DNA of 64,000 bases from Phytophthora quininea (GCA_011947345.1 JAAVTG010000526.1:1-64000), one strand, 5' to 3'. Positions 34,965 through 46,994 are shown, numbered from the stretch's first letter. Program-made: numbers and translations. Notes: generated by a model not told the origin, from the letters alone.

Positions 34965-35316
34965 CTACAAAAATAGCAAAATCATACCAAAATCATAGAT
35001 ATTCTCAAGGTAAACAAGGAATAACTATTGCTTTGCATTTTTAGCAAAGCTTCAGCCAAGCACACAACGCGTCGGTAAAAGGCATCACTTCTTGAAAACG
35101 TTTTGCACGCGTAGGAGTACGCCTCGTTCAAAGGACTTACAAACAACTCTCTGTATGCAGGGTGCCTAGTGCCAGCAATATGCAAGTTATCCAAGCAAAT
35201 CAGTGACTATGATAGAGCTGTGATTGACCTCACAGCTGCGTTCCTGTAAGCATTTTTCAGAGCAACGTACGAGGTATCGTACAAGTCCTTAAAGTATGTT
35301 TATAAAGTAGAAAACC
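34965..35316. other. Intergenic stretch without a supported gene
   Basis: About 350 bp upstream of the SMPD4-like gene and downstream of the possible microprotein gene, AT-richer than its surroundings. One 70-codon minus-strand frame (35194-34982) is open but shows no family resemblance and no splice context, so it is not called. Confidence 0.4.
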
Positions 35317-35723
35317 TCAGCTGGCACTGAGCGATCCGCTGTAATAGAGCTGAAAGCACAGCACTGCAATCAATGCAAAGGCCAGCAGGCCCCCAACAGC
35401 TGTCATTAAAAGATTCTAAGGACGACACACTTCATGATGGCGGCAACAAACACTGGTCCACAAAACCTTGGACCAAGTATTATTATAGCATCACTTTTAT
35501 AATGCTCGCGAAGTAGATTCGAGGCCTGATTCGCATGCAGCTCTGCATGCCCAACGGCTAAAAGGTAAGGACACTGCCTGAGGCGGGAACGCGATCGTGT
35601 CGACGAAAACGCTTTGCTGCACTTACCTCCGAGTCTCTCAGTGAGAGACTTTTGTGGTATGAGAGACTTTTGGGTAGAGTCGGAACGAATAGCACTCTTA
35701 CGTTCGCGCAGCATAGTATCCAT
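35317..35723 (-). CDS. Possible tail-anchored microprotein, three exons
   Basis: Candidate gene with exons 35723-35627 (donor GTAAGT), 35557-35495 (acceptor TTTTAG) and 35415-35317 (acceptor CCTTAG). It would encode about 85 residues: a polar N terminus with a short QKSL repeat, a short amphipathic stretch (HANQASNLLREHYK) and a strong C-terminal hydrophobic anchor (GGLLAFALIAVLCFQLYY) followed by seven residues and a stop. The layout resembles a small SNARE-like or other tail-anchored protein. The first junction is in phase; the second is off by one base, so a lost base or another donor must be assumed. It starts 61 bp from the divergent ornithine aminotransferase gene. Confidence 0.32.
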
Positions 35724-35784
35724 AAGATTAGCGCTCTAGTTGAAGTGAATAAGTGCGACCATCGTTTCCGCCGCAAAGTGCGTC

Positions 35785-37199
35785 GTGGTCATCGGGTGCG
35801 CTTCCTCGTCCTCGTCATTCCGCAATCCGCTCCAAGGCCACAACGCTCTCCAGGATGCTGTCCACGACCCCCGCTCTGCCTCTAAGCTGCGCCGCCTCAG
35901 CCGCAGCCTGGCCACGTCCCAGGAGGTCATCGCGCGCGAGAAGCAGTTCGGCGCCAACAACTACCACCCGCTGCCGGTGGTGCTCACGCGGGGCAAGGGC
36001 GTCAAGGTCTGGGACGTCGAGGGCAAGGAGTACTTTGACTTCCTGAGCGCCTACTCGGCCGTGAACCAGGGCCACTGCCACCCCAAGATCGTGCAGGCGC
36101 TGACCGAGCAGGCGCAGACGCTCACGCTCACGTCCCGCGCCTTCTACAACGATGTGCTGGGCGAGTACGAGGAGTTCATGACCAAGCTATTCGGCTTTGA
36201 CCGCGTGCTGCCCATGAACACGGGCGTGGAGGGCGGCGAGACGGCCATCAAGCTGGCCCGGCGCTGGGCCTACGACGTCAAGGGCGTGCCGGAGAACCAG
36301 GCCAAGGTGATCTTCGCCAAGGACAACTTCTGGGGCCGCACCATGAGCGCCGTCTCGGCCTCCACCGACAAGGAGGCCTACGGAGGCTTCGGCCCCTTCA
36401 TGCCGGGCTTCAGCACCGTCCCGTACAACGACGTTGATGCCTTGGAGAAGGTCTTTGAGCAGGAAGGCAAGAACATTGCGGCCTTCATGGTCGAGCCCAT
36501 CCAGGGCGAGGCTGGCGTGGTCGTGCCCAATGACGGATACCTCCAGCGCGTGCGTGAGCTCTGCACCAAGCACAACATTCTGTGGATCGCGGACGAGGTG
36601 CAGACGGGGCTGGCACGCACCGGCAAGATGCTGGCGGTGGACTACGAGGCTGTCAAGCCCGACATTTTGATCCTGGGCAAGGCGCTATCCGGCGGCGTGT
36701 ACCCGGTCTCGGCTGTGCTCACCAGCACAGAGGTTATGCTCACGATCAAGCCCGGACAGCATGGATCGACGTACGGCGGCAACCCGCTGGGGTGCAAAGT
36801 CGCCATGGCGGCTATCGACGTGCTGCTGGAGGAGAAGCTGGCTGAGAACGCCTTCAAGCTCGGCAACCGCTTCCGCGCCGACATGCAACAGTAAGCTCAA
36901 AGTGTCAAAGGGTGTCTTCGGTTGACCACTAACACTGTCGTTTTGCTTGCTGTAGATTCAAGTCCAGTGTGCTCAAGGGCGTGCGCGGCCGCGGCCTGAT
37001 GAACGCCATCATCATTAACGAGCGCCCCAACCAGCCGGACGCCTGGCAGCTCTGCCTTAGTTTGGCCGAGAAGGGCCTTCTGGCCAAGCCCACGCACGGC
37101 AACATCATCCGCCTGGCCCCGCCGCTCGTGATGACGGAGAAGGAGCTCGACCAGTGCACGTCGATCATCAAGGAGGTTCTCACCGAGTCGGAACCGTAA
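35785..37199 (+). CDS. OAT: Ornithine aminotransferase (mitochondrial, PLP-dependent)
   Basis: Converts ornithine and 2-oxoglutarate to glutamate semialdehyde and glutamate. Two exons (35785-36890, 36956-37199) in phase 2 give 449 residues. Conserved blocks are nearly identical to animal [50 protein letters not shown], and [16 protein letters not shown] with the PLP lysine. The reading frame supports 35785. An ATG at 35855 in the neighbouring frame would give a classic mitochondrial presequence (MLSTTPALP, then KLRRLSRSL) if one base were missing near 35880, and may be the true start. Confidence 0.96.
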
Positions 37200-37281
37200 A
37201 ATCAAATGCAGTGAGCATGCAAAGTCGACCGAGAAGGACTTCCAATCAGGGTAATGAATGTTACAGTCAATTCCACGATAA

Positions 37282-38942
37282 CTACTGAAGCAAAACACCT
37301 TTGCTCTTGAAGTAGAGGATGCCGATGGTGGTCATGACTAGGAAGAGCGAGACGGTGAGGATGACGACACCCAGGAACCATCCATCGGCTGTCTCCACTC
37401 CGGACTGGAGGTTCATGCCGAACACGCCGGCGACAAAAGTCCCCACCGACAGACTGATGACCACGATGGAAAAGATGACGTCCACGCCCAGCAGGTAGTT
37501 TCGCACCGAGTCGAGCTTCATCATGACGAGGCTCTCCGTGTTGGAGATGCGGTGCTGCATCAGATCCGCCTTGGTGCGCGTGGAGAAGATCTCCTGCAAG
37601 TAGTTCTCGATCAGCACCTCGATCTCCTCTGGGTCGATGCTGTACAGGTCGGCCAACAGTGCCTGGTCCTCGTGTAGTCTGGTCAGGTAGAGCAACCGTA
37701 GATCCTCTTCGTTGTCAAGCAGCACCATCAGCACTCGACGCACACCGTCCACCTGTGCTTCGAATTCGTTCATGGTGTTCTTGAACTCGCGCAGCTTCTC
37801 CAGCTCAACAGAGTGCATATTGCCCTGCATTAGTAGATCCAGCGCATCGACGACGATCGGTGACAGTTGCTCGTATTGCGCCTGGAAGTAGCTCGCCATT
37901 GTTGCAAGCAGCGCTTCCAATGCCCTGAACAAGAAATGTAAGGACCAAAGGTTTGCTACCAGAGGATCAAGACACCACCGGACCTGAATTCAAATGGAGC
38001 TTCGTCTTCGCGCGCAGTCTCGGCAAACTTGGCCTTCAGGACTGAAAGGAGCGTGTCTGCTCCGTCAGGAACATACACCAAACACACGTCTCGCATCACG
38101 ATCGCGCGCAACGGATCTACACAACGGAATGGATAAAATCTCTGACGGATCAACGATCTGGTGACTTCGTACCTGCACTGATGAGGATCGCCTGCTTACG
38201 GATGACAATCTGCGGCTCATTGGTGACCGAGAAGGCGTTCTCCATCTTGCGGATGTCACGGGCATGAACACGCTGCGGAAAGACAAACAACCGAGTGAAT
38301 ACTTCAAGAACAAAATGGGTTGGGATGAAATGCGCCAACCTGGACGCCACACATGGGGACGTGAATGTCGTTGATATCGTCCGGGTTTCCTCCTGCAGCC
38401 GCTCGAGCTTGTGCCTGTTGAATATTCACCCGCCATATCTTGGCATTAACGGAGCTGCTGCGTCTGCGGATCGGCGGAGTCGCTTCTGGGGTCGAGCTGT
38501 TCTTCGAAGAGAATTCTCCTTTGGACTCTGCGGCCTCCTGCGCCATTCGGAGCACTTCATGGCGACTCATCTCCTTCAGTGTTGGTCTTCCTTTGCGGTC
38601 GAACAGCATGACGAGAACTCTTCCGCTCTTGGTGCCAGGGTCGAATTGGCACTGGAATTTCTTGAACGAGCTGGTACTGCTCGATCCAGTGAGCTCAATG
38701 GGCTCAGGCGACCGCACTTCGACCAGTTCAGGACGATGGTACGAAGAGTACGTCCCGTACTCGGTTGCGGGGTTAGCAAAGTCTCCAGACGAGCTACTCG
38801 TTCCTCCGAGCAAAGGCGACGGAGTCATGTCAACTTCATGATCACCAGGCATGTCAGTACTTGCAAGTGGCTCAGTCATGAGACCAGGACGTTGCGACTG
38901 ACCAAGACCAAGCGAGATATCCGAACGACGCTTTGATAACAA
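37282..38942 (-). CDS. MRS2/CorA-type magnesium transporter, paralogue 2
   Basis: Four exons (38942-38340, 38272-38173, 38116-37984, 37924-37282) in phases 0, 1 and 2 give 492 residues. The second exon (100 nt) and the last (643 nt) have the same lengths as in the paralogues at 8903 and 38998. The GMN motif follows TM1 (GVFGMNL) and a second TM segment ends in a basic tail. The N terminus is longer and Ser/Pro-rich. One donor is GTCCGG, weaker than GTATGA or GTAAGT at that site in the paralogues. It forms a head-to-tail pair with the next gene; 55 bp separate its start from that gene's stop. Confidence 0.93.
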
Positions 38943-38997
38943 AAGATTTCGGCGTTGCTCAAGCTAAAGTGGTATAGTGATAAATGAAAGACAACAA

Positions 38998-40527
38998 TTA
39001 CTTGAGCATGATGCCCTTGCGTTTGAAGAACCACGTGCCTGCAGCAGTCATGCCGACAAAGAGGACAATCGTGGCGATGACCACGCCGAGAAACCAGCCA
39101 CGCCTCTCCGCCAAGCCCGAGACGAGGTTCATCCCAAACACTCCCGAGATCAACGTGCCCACGGAAATGTTGATAGACACGAGCGAGAGGATCAGCTGCA
39201 CTCGAAGCAGGTAGTTTCGCTTCGAGTCGAGCTTCAGTGTCACGAGGCTCTCTGTGTTGGCGATGCGGCGTTGCAGGAGCTCGGCGGTCGTACGGGTCGA
39301 AAATATGTCTTGAAGGTAGTTTTCGATGAGCACCTCGGCTTCTTCCGAGTCGAAGCTCCACAGATCGGCCAGCAGCTCGGGTTCATGGTAGAGCTTGGTC
39401 AGGTACAGCAGACGCAGGTCTTCTTCGTTGTCCAGCAACTCCATCAACACGCGCCGCACACCGTCAACTTGGGACTCGAACTCGTTCATAGTGTTCTTGA
39501 ACTCTCGCAGTCGTTCAAGCTCGTGCGAGTCGAGATTTCCTTGCACGAGCCGCTCGAGATCCGCCACAATGGCAGGCGACAACTGGTCGTACTGAGCTCG
39601 AAAGTAGTGCGCAAGTGTGGCTAGCAGAGCTTCCAGTGCTCTGTTTACCAATAAAAACACAAGGATATTAGTTATTCATGCAACATTTGTGCGCCTGGAG
39701 CAAAAGCAAAACTTACCTGAACTCGTACGGGGCTTCAGCATTATCCTGGAAATTCTGCTTCAGCAGCGATAGCAGACTATCGGCACCGTCCGGCACGTAC
39801 ACGAGGCAAGTGTTCCGCAAGACAATTGCGCGTAAGGGATCTGGCAACAAAATCCCATCGTCAGCAACTACAACTCCAGAAATCAACAGTTTGTTGCCCA
39901 TACCGGCACTAAAGAAGATGGCTTGCTTGCGAAGGACGATCGATGGTTCGCTTGAAACGGAGAAGGCATTTTCCATACGTCGGATGTCTCGCGAATGCGT
40001 GCGCTACAAAGCACAACATAGAGTAAGTCTCCACTCTGTTCAAACGTGGACTAAACTACGCGTACCTGGACGTCACAGACTGCGGGGACATTGGCATCGA
40101 CACCCGATGGAAATTGTGTAGTTGATCGTCGTCGTGGACTATTCAATTTGCGGACAGGAGACGGCTTCCTCGTGCCATCATTTGAATCTTCGTGACGTTG
40201 CAGAGCTGCCTCCTGCGCCATACGGAGCACGTCCAGTCGACTCATCTCTTTGAGCGTCGAGTTGCCGTGCACATCGAAGACCAACATGAGCAGCTTCCCT
40301 CGTCTCGTGACGGGATCGAATCGACAGAAGTAGCGACTCGGTGAGGTCGCTACGCTCTGCTCGCTGGGCTCCATCTCGGTGAGATCCAGGTCGATGCAGT
40401 ACTTGGCCACCTTGGGACTCATGTCGGACGTCTCCACACTCAGTCCAAACGTCGACGGACTTGGCACCAGCACGTCGTCACTTGAATCGTCCTGCAGAGC
40501 GTCCGAGTTTGTTGCTTTGCGTCGCAT
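38998..40527 (-). CDS. MRS2/CorA-type magnesium transporter, paralogue 3
   Basis: Four exons (40527-40066, 40003-39904, 39840-39717, 39640-38998) give 442 residues, with the same exon pattern as the other two copies and a 643-nt final exon. GVFGMNL, two TM segments and the conserved REFKNTMNEFESQVDGVRR helix are present. Tandem duplication with the gene at 37282-38942 is the simplest explanation; the 8.9-kb copy lies on the opposite strand 27 kb away. Confidence 0.93.
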
Positions 40528-40869
40528 GGCTGCAAGTTTCTTGTGCTTTCCACCCAGAAAGCAATGTCAACAATGATCGAGTGGAGCAACTGGGACAAGA
40601 ACAGCAGAGGGATTTGTGGGCTGAGCAGCACCACCCGCCCGTCTCAAGTTGAGTCAAGACAGCGAGACTCGTTTCCGTCCGAGGCGACAACTTGCGCAGT
40701 GCTGCATCCGCGGCTAGCGAGAGCGAGAAAAAGAACCCCACAGCAGTTTCGAGGCAGTCCGTGCCCGGGATCGCAGACGATCATTGTGTGCATGGCAACA
40801 ATCTATTCATTTCGAGTGCGGACTGGGACGAATGCCACCACGCAGTCGTTACGCAACGTCCGTGAAAGC
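40528..40869. other. Intergenic region between CorA paralogue 3 and AP-3 mu
   Basis: It must hold the promoter of the CorA gene (minus strand) and the 3' UTR of the AP-3 mu gene (minus strand, stop at 40870). No conserved coding sequence or structured RNA was recognised. Confidence 0.4.
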
Positions 40870-42330
40870 CTACGTCCGGATTTGGAAGCGGCCGGCCTTC
40901 GTGAGCGTCCGCACTCCCTTGTAAGGCTTGTACTTCTCGTTCGTGATCAGCAGCGTCTCGACGTTCAGGCCTGAGACGGTCGACATGGGCACCTTGAAGC
41001 CAAGTTGGACCACCGGCTTTTCGTCCGGCACCGCGGCGCTCTGGTGCAGGATGATGTTGCCTCGTAGCGACGGGTTCAGCACCTTCTTGCCCAGTTTGCC
41101 CACGTTCCACTTGACGGTCTTAGTCACCTCGTCGAACAGACACGTGCCAGACTCGGTGTTCACGTCCACTGTGCGCACGCTCTTGGGGAACGTCACCTCA
41201 ACAGTCACGTCTTCCACCTGCAAGTTCTTCTTGGCATTGGAGGCCAACGTGGGCATTCCGCGTGTGCCAATCACCAGGTCGAGAGTGCCGCCACCCTTTT
41301 CATTGTAGGTAATTTGAGGTTGGCAGTACACCGGCGGCACGAGCTCTTGCACTTGCACGCGGTATTGCATGAGCTCAAACTGTCCGTCGGGCGGCACGAA
41401 CGAGATCACTCGCTCGCGCTCGTACCGCGAATACCGCACACACGGGTGGAACGAGCAGTCATCGATGACCGACGGATCCGTGAACACCATGGTCAGATCC
41501 GGCACGCCCGAGAGTCTGCTGTTGCTGTGGATGATGCCGTTCACCTCGCACGAGATCATGCGACCCGAGATGTCAATGATGGCGTCGATCTCCTCCACAA
41601 TGTCAAAGTAGATCTCATTCTGGGCGTACCGCACGCCGCTCTTGCGCCACGGGATGTTGGAGATGGCGCCGTCGGGCAACACGTTGCTCACCCGAGACTT
41701 GCCAGACACCATGGCTGCGATCCGGTTGGCTGTCGACGGCGGCGCCACCATCGCCTTGAGTGCATTGGGCTCCGTTGTCAACGGGTATCCATTATCCAGC
41801 ATCTCTTCCAGCAGCTAAGGATCATAAATAAAAGAAACATGAATACCCTGGAACCCTCAACATTAAAAACCTACTAACCTGATAGACGGTGGAGAAGTTG
41901 TCCTTCATCGAGTTCTCGTCAAAGTTGCCAAAGTAGTCGCGGAAAACCGCCAGCACGCGGTGCAGGAACTCGATCACAAAGAGCGGGGAGATCTGTAGAA
42001 CCACTGCATCGTCAGTGGGGGATTATAGCCATGATACCTAGCTAGCAAACAGACCTCGTTGGTGACGACTGCCAGCACGAACAGGTCGTCGCGAAAGACG
42101 GAGACCAGGTAGTACTTGCTGGTGGTGATGATGGGCGGCACGTCCTCGCGCTCGCGGTACTTGTTGACCTCCTCCATGAAGAAGTCGCAGACGTTGCGGC
42201 TGGTGAGGCCGCGCCAGTGCTTCTCGATGATCACCTCGCTGTGGAGAGAAGCAGTTAGACGAGTAGACACAAGGGAAGGCAGCAGACACACGCACCCAGA
42301 GGTGGTCATGATGAACATGGACTGGATCAT
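40870..42330 (-). CDS. AP3M: AP-3 adaptor complex subunit mu
   Basis: Medium chain of the AP-3 clathrin-adaptor-like complex, which sorts cargo to lysosomes or vacuoles by binding tyrosine signals. Four exons (42330-42296, 42238-42055, 41992-41879, 41814-40870) give 425 residues (418 in human AP3M1). The N-terminal longin-like part (MIQSMFIMTTSG, EKHWRGL, PLFVIEFLHRV) and the C-terminal mu homology domain (NEIYFDIVEEIDAIID, the KYKPYKGV tail and the end RFQIRT) match AP3M rather than AP-1, AP-2 or AP-4 mu, because of ISNIPWRKSGV and the shared C terminus. One donor is GTCTGT. Confidence 0.95.
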
Positions 42331-42604
42331 GGTCCTCGGAGGCCCTTGCCGGAAGGTTGATTGGGATCTTCCTGGTCAAAATGGGCAGCAAGCGCGGATT
42401 GGCTGAAAATTTTAGTGTTTTTGAATCAGAGTTTCGACGCCGACTGAATCAGATGTTGAAGCGAACGGTGCATTTCGAGTTCAAAACCATGCAAACAAGC
42501 AATGGGCATTTGACGCGCTCCTTCTCTTCGGCTGCATGCTACATGTATAACTGTGTGCTATCAGAACCCTTGCTTCTGTACTTGATCCGACACTCACTGC
42601 TTGA

Positions 42605-44272
42605 TCACTCTTCGTACTCGTCGTCTCCACGACCCTTGACCTCCTTGAGCTTCGCCTTGTCTACCTGGTACACAGCGCCGCCGTTATAGCCTGCAAACAC
42701 CTTGGCGGTGATCTCCACGTGGGCATCCTTCGGTACCAGCTCCTCCGGAATGGGGATGCGCTCCACGATCTCGATGCCCGACTTGACGATGGCCTCGTAC
42801 TTCATGTCGCTCATCGACACGAACTTGTCGATCTTGGTGATGCCCAGCCAGTGGAGAGCATCCGGCATCAGCGCCTGGAAGCGCACGTCCTGGATGCCTG
42901 CCACCGTCTGCGTGCAGTTAAAGTACTCTTCGGCGCTGTCGCCACCCTCTTGGCGCTTGCGCAGGTTGTACACCAAGTACTTTGTCACTTCGCCGAGCGC
43001 ACGGCCCTCCTTTCGGAAGTACACAATGATGCCAGTACTAAAGGACATCAAATAAGGAAAATAGTCAGTTAGTGTCCACGCAAGACAGACTCCAAAGTTC
43101 CATCTCCTTACCCTCCTTCCTGGGCCGTCTTCACACACACTTCAATGCCGTGGGCGAGGTACGGCCGGCACGTGCAAATATCAGACCCAAAGACGTCCGA
43201 TCCGTTGCACTCGTCGTGAACGCGGACAGCAAGCTTCTTGGTGGGGTCCGAGATGGCTTCCACAGAGCCAAAGATGTAGATCGTTAGGCCTCCAATTGGC
43301 GGTAGGAACACCTTGAGGTCGTTTCGCGTCACAAGCTCGGGGTACATGCCGTTGGTCTCCTGGAAGATCTGCTGGCGCAAGTTGGCTTCCGTCGTGTTGA
43401 AGCGCTTGGCTACTCCGGGGAGATACCAGACAGGGTCGATGGCAGCCTTGGTGATGACAAGCTGCGACGACTTCTTCAAGATCTTGCCGTCCGGCTTCAG
43501 ACGGCCGAGACGAACTGCCTCGTGGATCTCCGGGAAGTCCATGTGCGCCTTGGTGACGGCAATGGTCGGGCGGATGTCGTAGCCCTTCTGGAAGTGCTCT
43601 GGGAACGCTTCCATCACACAGTGGCCGAAGGGGTCTATGGTGACGATCTTCTCAGGGTCAGACCACGACGGGTGCGGCCCAATCTTGGCGGCCGGGGTGG
43701 TCTCGGTCAGGTCCGGGACCGCGTTCTTGGCCATGGCACCAGAGGCAACCTAGTCACCACCACACAGCACATTAGTTACCGAATACTGAGCAAACATTTA
43801 CAGCTCAATGCAAGAGCCATACCGCTAGTCCGCGGTAGATGCAGTAGGAGCCGCCGTGCGCACCGATGGCGTTCCTGTACTTGTGGTGGCGGTTGGTTCC
43901 AATGATGGGGCCGCGAACATCAGGCTCCTTCTGCCCCCACTGTTCCGTCATAAAACGAAAGAGTAAGATCTCTTGACTGAGATACGTAGTACTAGTTAAA
44001 CGTCGGACGTACTCGAATCCGAACGGGCTCGACGCCGAATTGCTCGGCGTGGGACGTGAGCGACACGTAGAACTTGTTGGGGTCGAACTCGTCTTTCTTG
44101 TTGATCTTCTTGACGTCCTCGGCTGGCGGTGAATGCAACACAGTCAGTTAGTCAGTGTTGCCATCTCTCTCTCTGGACTAGGAGACTCACCGTCGATGGA
44201 CTTCTTGCGCTTGCCCAGCGTCGCGACCTTCTTCATGGGCGCCACCTTGACGCCGTTGTTAGCGGTGGCCAT
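42605..44272 (-). CDS. URC1: URC1-type GTP cyclohydrolase II (uracil catabolism)
   Basis: GTP cyclohydrolase II homologue of the URC1 group, which in yeasts acts in the URC uracil-degradation route rather than riboflavin synthesis. Five exons (44272-44191, 44122-44013, 43939-43823, 43749-43112, 43037-42605) join in phase to 459 residues. The N-terminal block NAIGAHGGSYCIYRGLAVAS and the middle block (YDIRPTIAVTKAHM) are features I associate with URC1 and not with plain RibA. The zinc-site cysteines are kept (VHDECNGSDVFGSDICTC), as is the Arg-containing loop IVYFRKEGRALGE. No DHBP-synthase domain is attached. Assignment to the URC pathway is by family; no other URC gene is in the window. Confidence 0.85.
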
Positions 44273-45025
44273 CTTTGCTCTGCTGCTTCGACGACTTGGA
44301 CGGGACGACCCACTTGAGCGCTCGAACGCAAAATACGTTGTGAAGCTCCAGGGGCGGCATCCAAAACCGACGACCCCCAAGAATGGCAGTCTTTATTCAA
44401 GACTCTTGAAGTTGCTGCGGATTTTACGGTCCTTTTTCTGTGCGCTGGACCACGTTGATTGGCCGAAATGGAGCGTCATGTATTTTCGACCAATGACGCG
44501 CTTTTACCAAATTGCGACCGGGGTTAGCACGACGCCAGCAACAAACGCGCATTCAGTGTGCATTCACGACGGCCTGAATCTCAGTTGCATGCATAGCACA
44601 ACAAGAACGAGGAGCCGGATGCATATCTTGTGCTCGTGGATGTGTTCTCACTGTCCGACCGGAAAGTGCTGCTTGGGGTCTGCGCAACGGTTTCTTAGCC
44701 CGACTTCTCAACGGCACGCCACAAAAGTCTTTGTCAACCACAAAACTCAGCGCCCCTCAGAAATTCAAATATCGTACTTATCCGAGTTCACGCTTTGAAA
44801 TTCCGATTCCGCCAATCACAACGCTGCCTTTCCACATACAAACGCCAAGTCTGGCGACGCCCACCCACTCCTCAAAAACTCACAGTGCAAGCGGACGTCG
44901 AGCACCCCGATCCAGTCCAGCTCGCTCTCGTCGTCTACTTTGCTCCTGTGCGGCTGCGCTCTTCCCGCTGCTCAGCCTCGTCTCCTGTATCGTGTCCATC
45001 TCGCGCGTCCTCCTCTGTCCATAGC
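44273..45025. promoter_or_regulatory. Shared 5' region of URC1 and cyclin B
   Basis: This 750-bp gap separates two divergent start codons. CCAAT boxes are visible at 44458-44462 (reverse), 44490-44494 and 44812-44816. A TTTGAA motif at 44794-44799 lies close to the third. A cluster of CCAAT boxes next to TTTGAA resembles animal mitotic-cyclin promoters, but such short motifs arise by chance. Open frames in this gap have no resemblance to known proteins and are not called. Confidence 0.35.
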
Positions 45026-46727
45026 ATGTCGTTCGCCAGAAGGAGCGTCCACACCAACAACGAGAACGACGCGCCGGTCGATCTCCATTCACGCCCCGGG
45101 AAGGTCCGTACAGCGCCCCACAGGCCCCATAATGAGTGGAACTAATAGCTAACATCACCGTGTAATTTACGTGACCACTAGCGCTCCATGTTGCACGACC
45201 TGGGCCAGCCCGAGAAGCGCCAACGGTTCACCAAGACCAGGACGACGACGACTACCACCACCTCCACCACCGGTGCCCCACGCCGCGCTCTGGGAGATGT
45301 GACCAACAGAATTAATGTACGTCCGAGTGGCAAGGCTGCAAGGAACAGCTCAACGAATGACGGGTCTGTGTGTGTGTTGTCGAACAGATCAAGAAAGCCA
45401 GTGTGAGCTCCATGGGCTCATCGGCCGCAGGAGCACTGGCCAAGAAGAAACAGATCGCCAGCAAACGCAGCATCAGCAGCGTCACCAGTCGCAATGTCAA
45501 CAGCACAGTCAGCTCCCGCAGCATTGGGAGTAGCATCAGCAGCCGCAACTTTGGCAACGTCAATGTTGCTACTCGTCACGTGCGTAGTGCGACTACTGCC
45601 TCGTCGATCAGCAGCTACTTGAGCCGTCCCATTTCGTCGACGATTTCTACGAGCAGCTCTATTGGGAGCTTTCGAGTGAAGGACGAGTTCACTTCAGTGG
45701 TTGATCCGAAGAGATTCAAACCCGAAGAAGAAGATCACGACATTGACTCGGAAGACAAGAACGACCCGACGACGTGCTGGCAGTACGCTGGGGACATTAC
45801 CAAGTACTACTTGGACACTGAGGTACATTTCTTGTGCGGTGTATCATCATGGCTCGCATTTGTCTAACATATCTGGTTAATCGCAGAAGAAGCGCAAGCC
45901 CAGCAGCTCGTACATGACGCGCCAGTCTGACATTAACCCCAAGATGCGCTCGATTCTTGTGGATTGGTTGGTGGACGTCCACTACAAGTACGGACTTCTG
46001 CCACAAACTCTCCACATCGCCGTGAACATTCTTGACCGGTATTTGGAGAAGAACCTCAAGCTGCCCCGTCAGCGCCTTCAGCTAGTGGGAGTGTCTGCGA
46101 TGTTCATTGCCGCTAAATACGAGGAGATCTACCCACCAGAGGCCCAAGACTTTGTTAAAATTACGGACAACGCGTACACGAAAGAAGAGGTCTTCGAGAT
46201 GGAAGCGCAAATGCTGGCAGCCATTGATTTCCGAGTGACGTTCCCGACCGCGTTTCAGTTCATGATGCGCTTTCTCAAGGCGTCTCGCACGTGTGATGAC
46301 CGCGTCGAGCACTTTGCACACTACGTTGTGGACCGCAGCCTTCAAGAGTTCAAGTTGATCAAGCATCTGCCGTCCATGATTGCCGCTGCCGCTGTTCATA
46401 TCGCGCGGACGCAAATGAGAGATACTCCAGCTTGGGTACGTTGCTTTTTTGTTGTTGTTGCTAGTGGGGAGGGCATGACTAACCGATTTCTTGCGTATAT
46501 GACAGTCGTCCACGATGGAGCACCACTCGTCGTACAGCGAAAGTAGTTTGTCGCCGTGCCTCGAAGAGCTGAAGGAAATTCTGTGGAACTCACACAACAA
46601 GGTGGGCAAGACAGGCAAGCTCTCTGCTGCACGACGGAAGTTCAGCAAGGATCGATTTATGCGAGTGGCTGCGGAGCCACTCGCATTCAGCAAAACGCAT
46701 AACGCGCCTTCGTTGCGTGTATGTTGA
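45026..46727 (+). CDS. CCNB: Mitotic B-type cyclin
   Basis: Regulatory subunit of CDK1 for entry into mitosis. Five exons (45026-45103, 45182-45316, 45388-45822, 45887-46435, 46506-46727) give 472 residues. The N terminus has a classical destruction box, RRALGDVTN, followed by a Ser/Thr-rich low-complexity region. The cyclin box begins near MRSILVDWLVDVHYKYGLL and includes LDRYLEK, KYEEIYPPE and the second-fold helix HYVVDRSLQEF. The first donor, GTCCGT, is unusual; the others are GTACGT-like. Confidence 0.95.
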
Positions 46728-46994
46728 CTTGTGAACTGCGGCCTGCCCACACCGATGACAAATTATGCCCTAAATTGTACAAGCGCGTCAAGCCTTCCTC
46801 TGTCACCGTTCACAAGCCATCCAGCCCGCCGTGAAATAGCAGTAAGATGTCGTTATATATTTTATTCTGTTCTCGTGCTTTTAGGCTTCACTGTAGCATC
46901 GCCGAGAACAGTGCGATGTGAGAACAAGATGCAGATAATCAAGCAAACTACTTGAACAAAAGGTTATGGACTGGATAGTACCGAATTCTGTTGT

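Noticed and set aside
44731..45145. Short open frames upstream of cyclin B
   Set aside because: They overlap the 5' region and first exon of cyclin B in other frames and resemble no protein. They may only be part of the 5' UTR.
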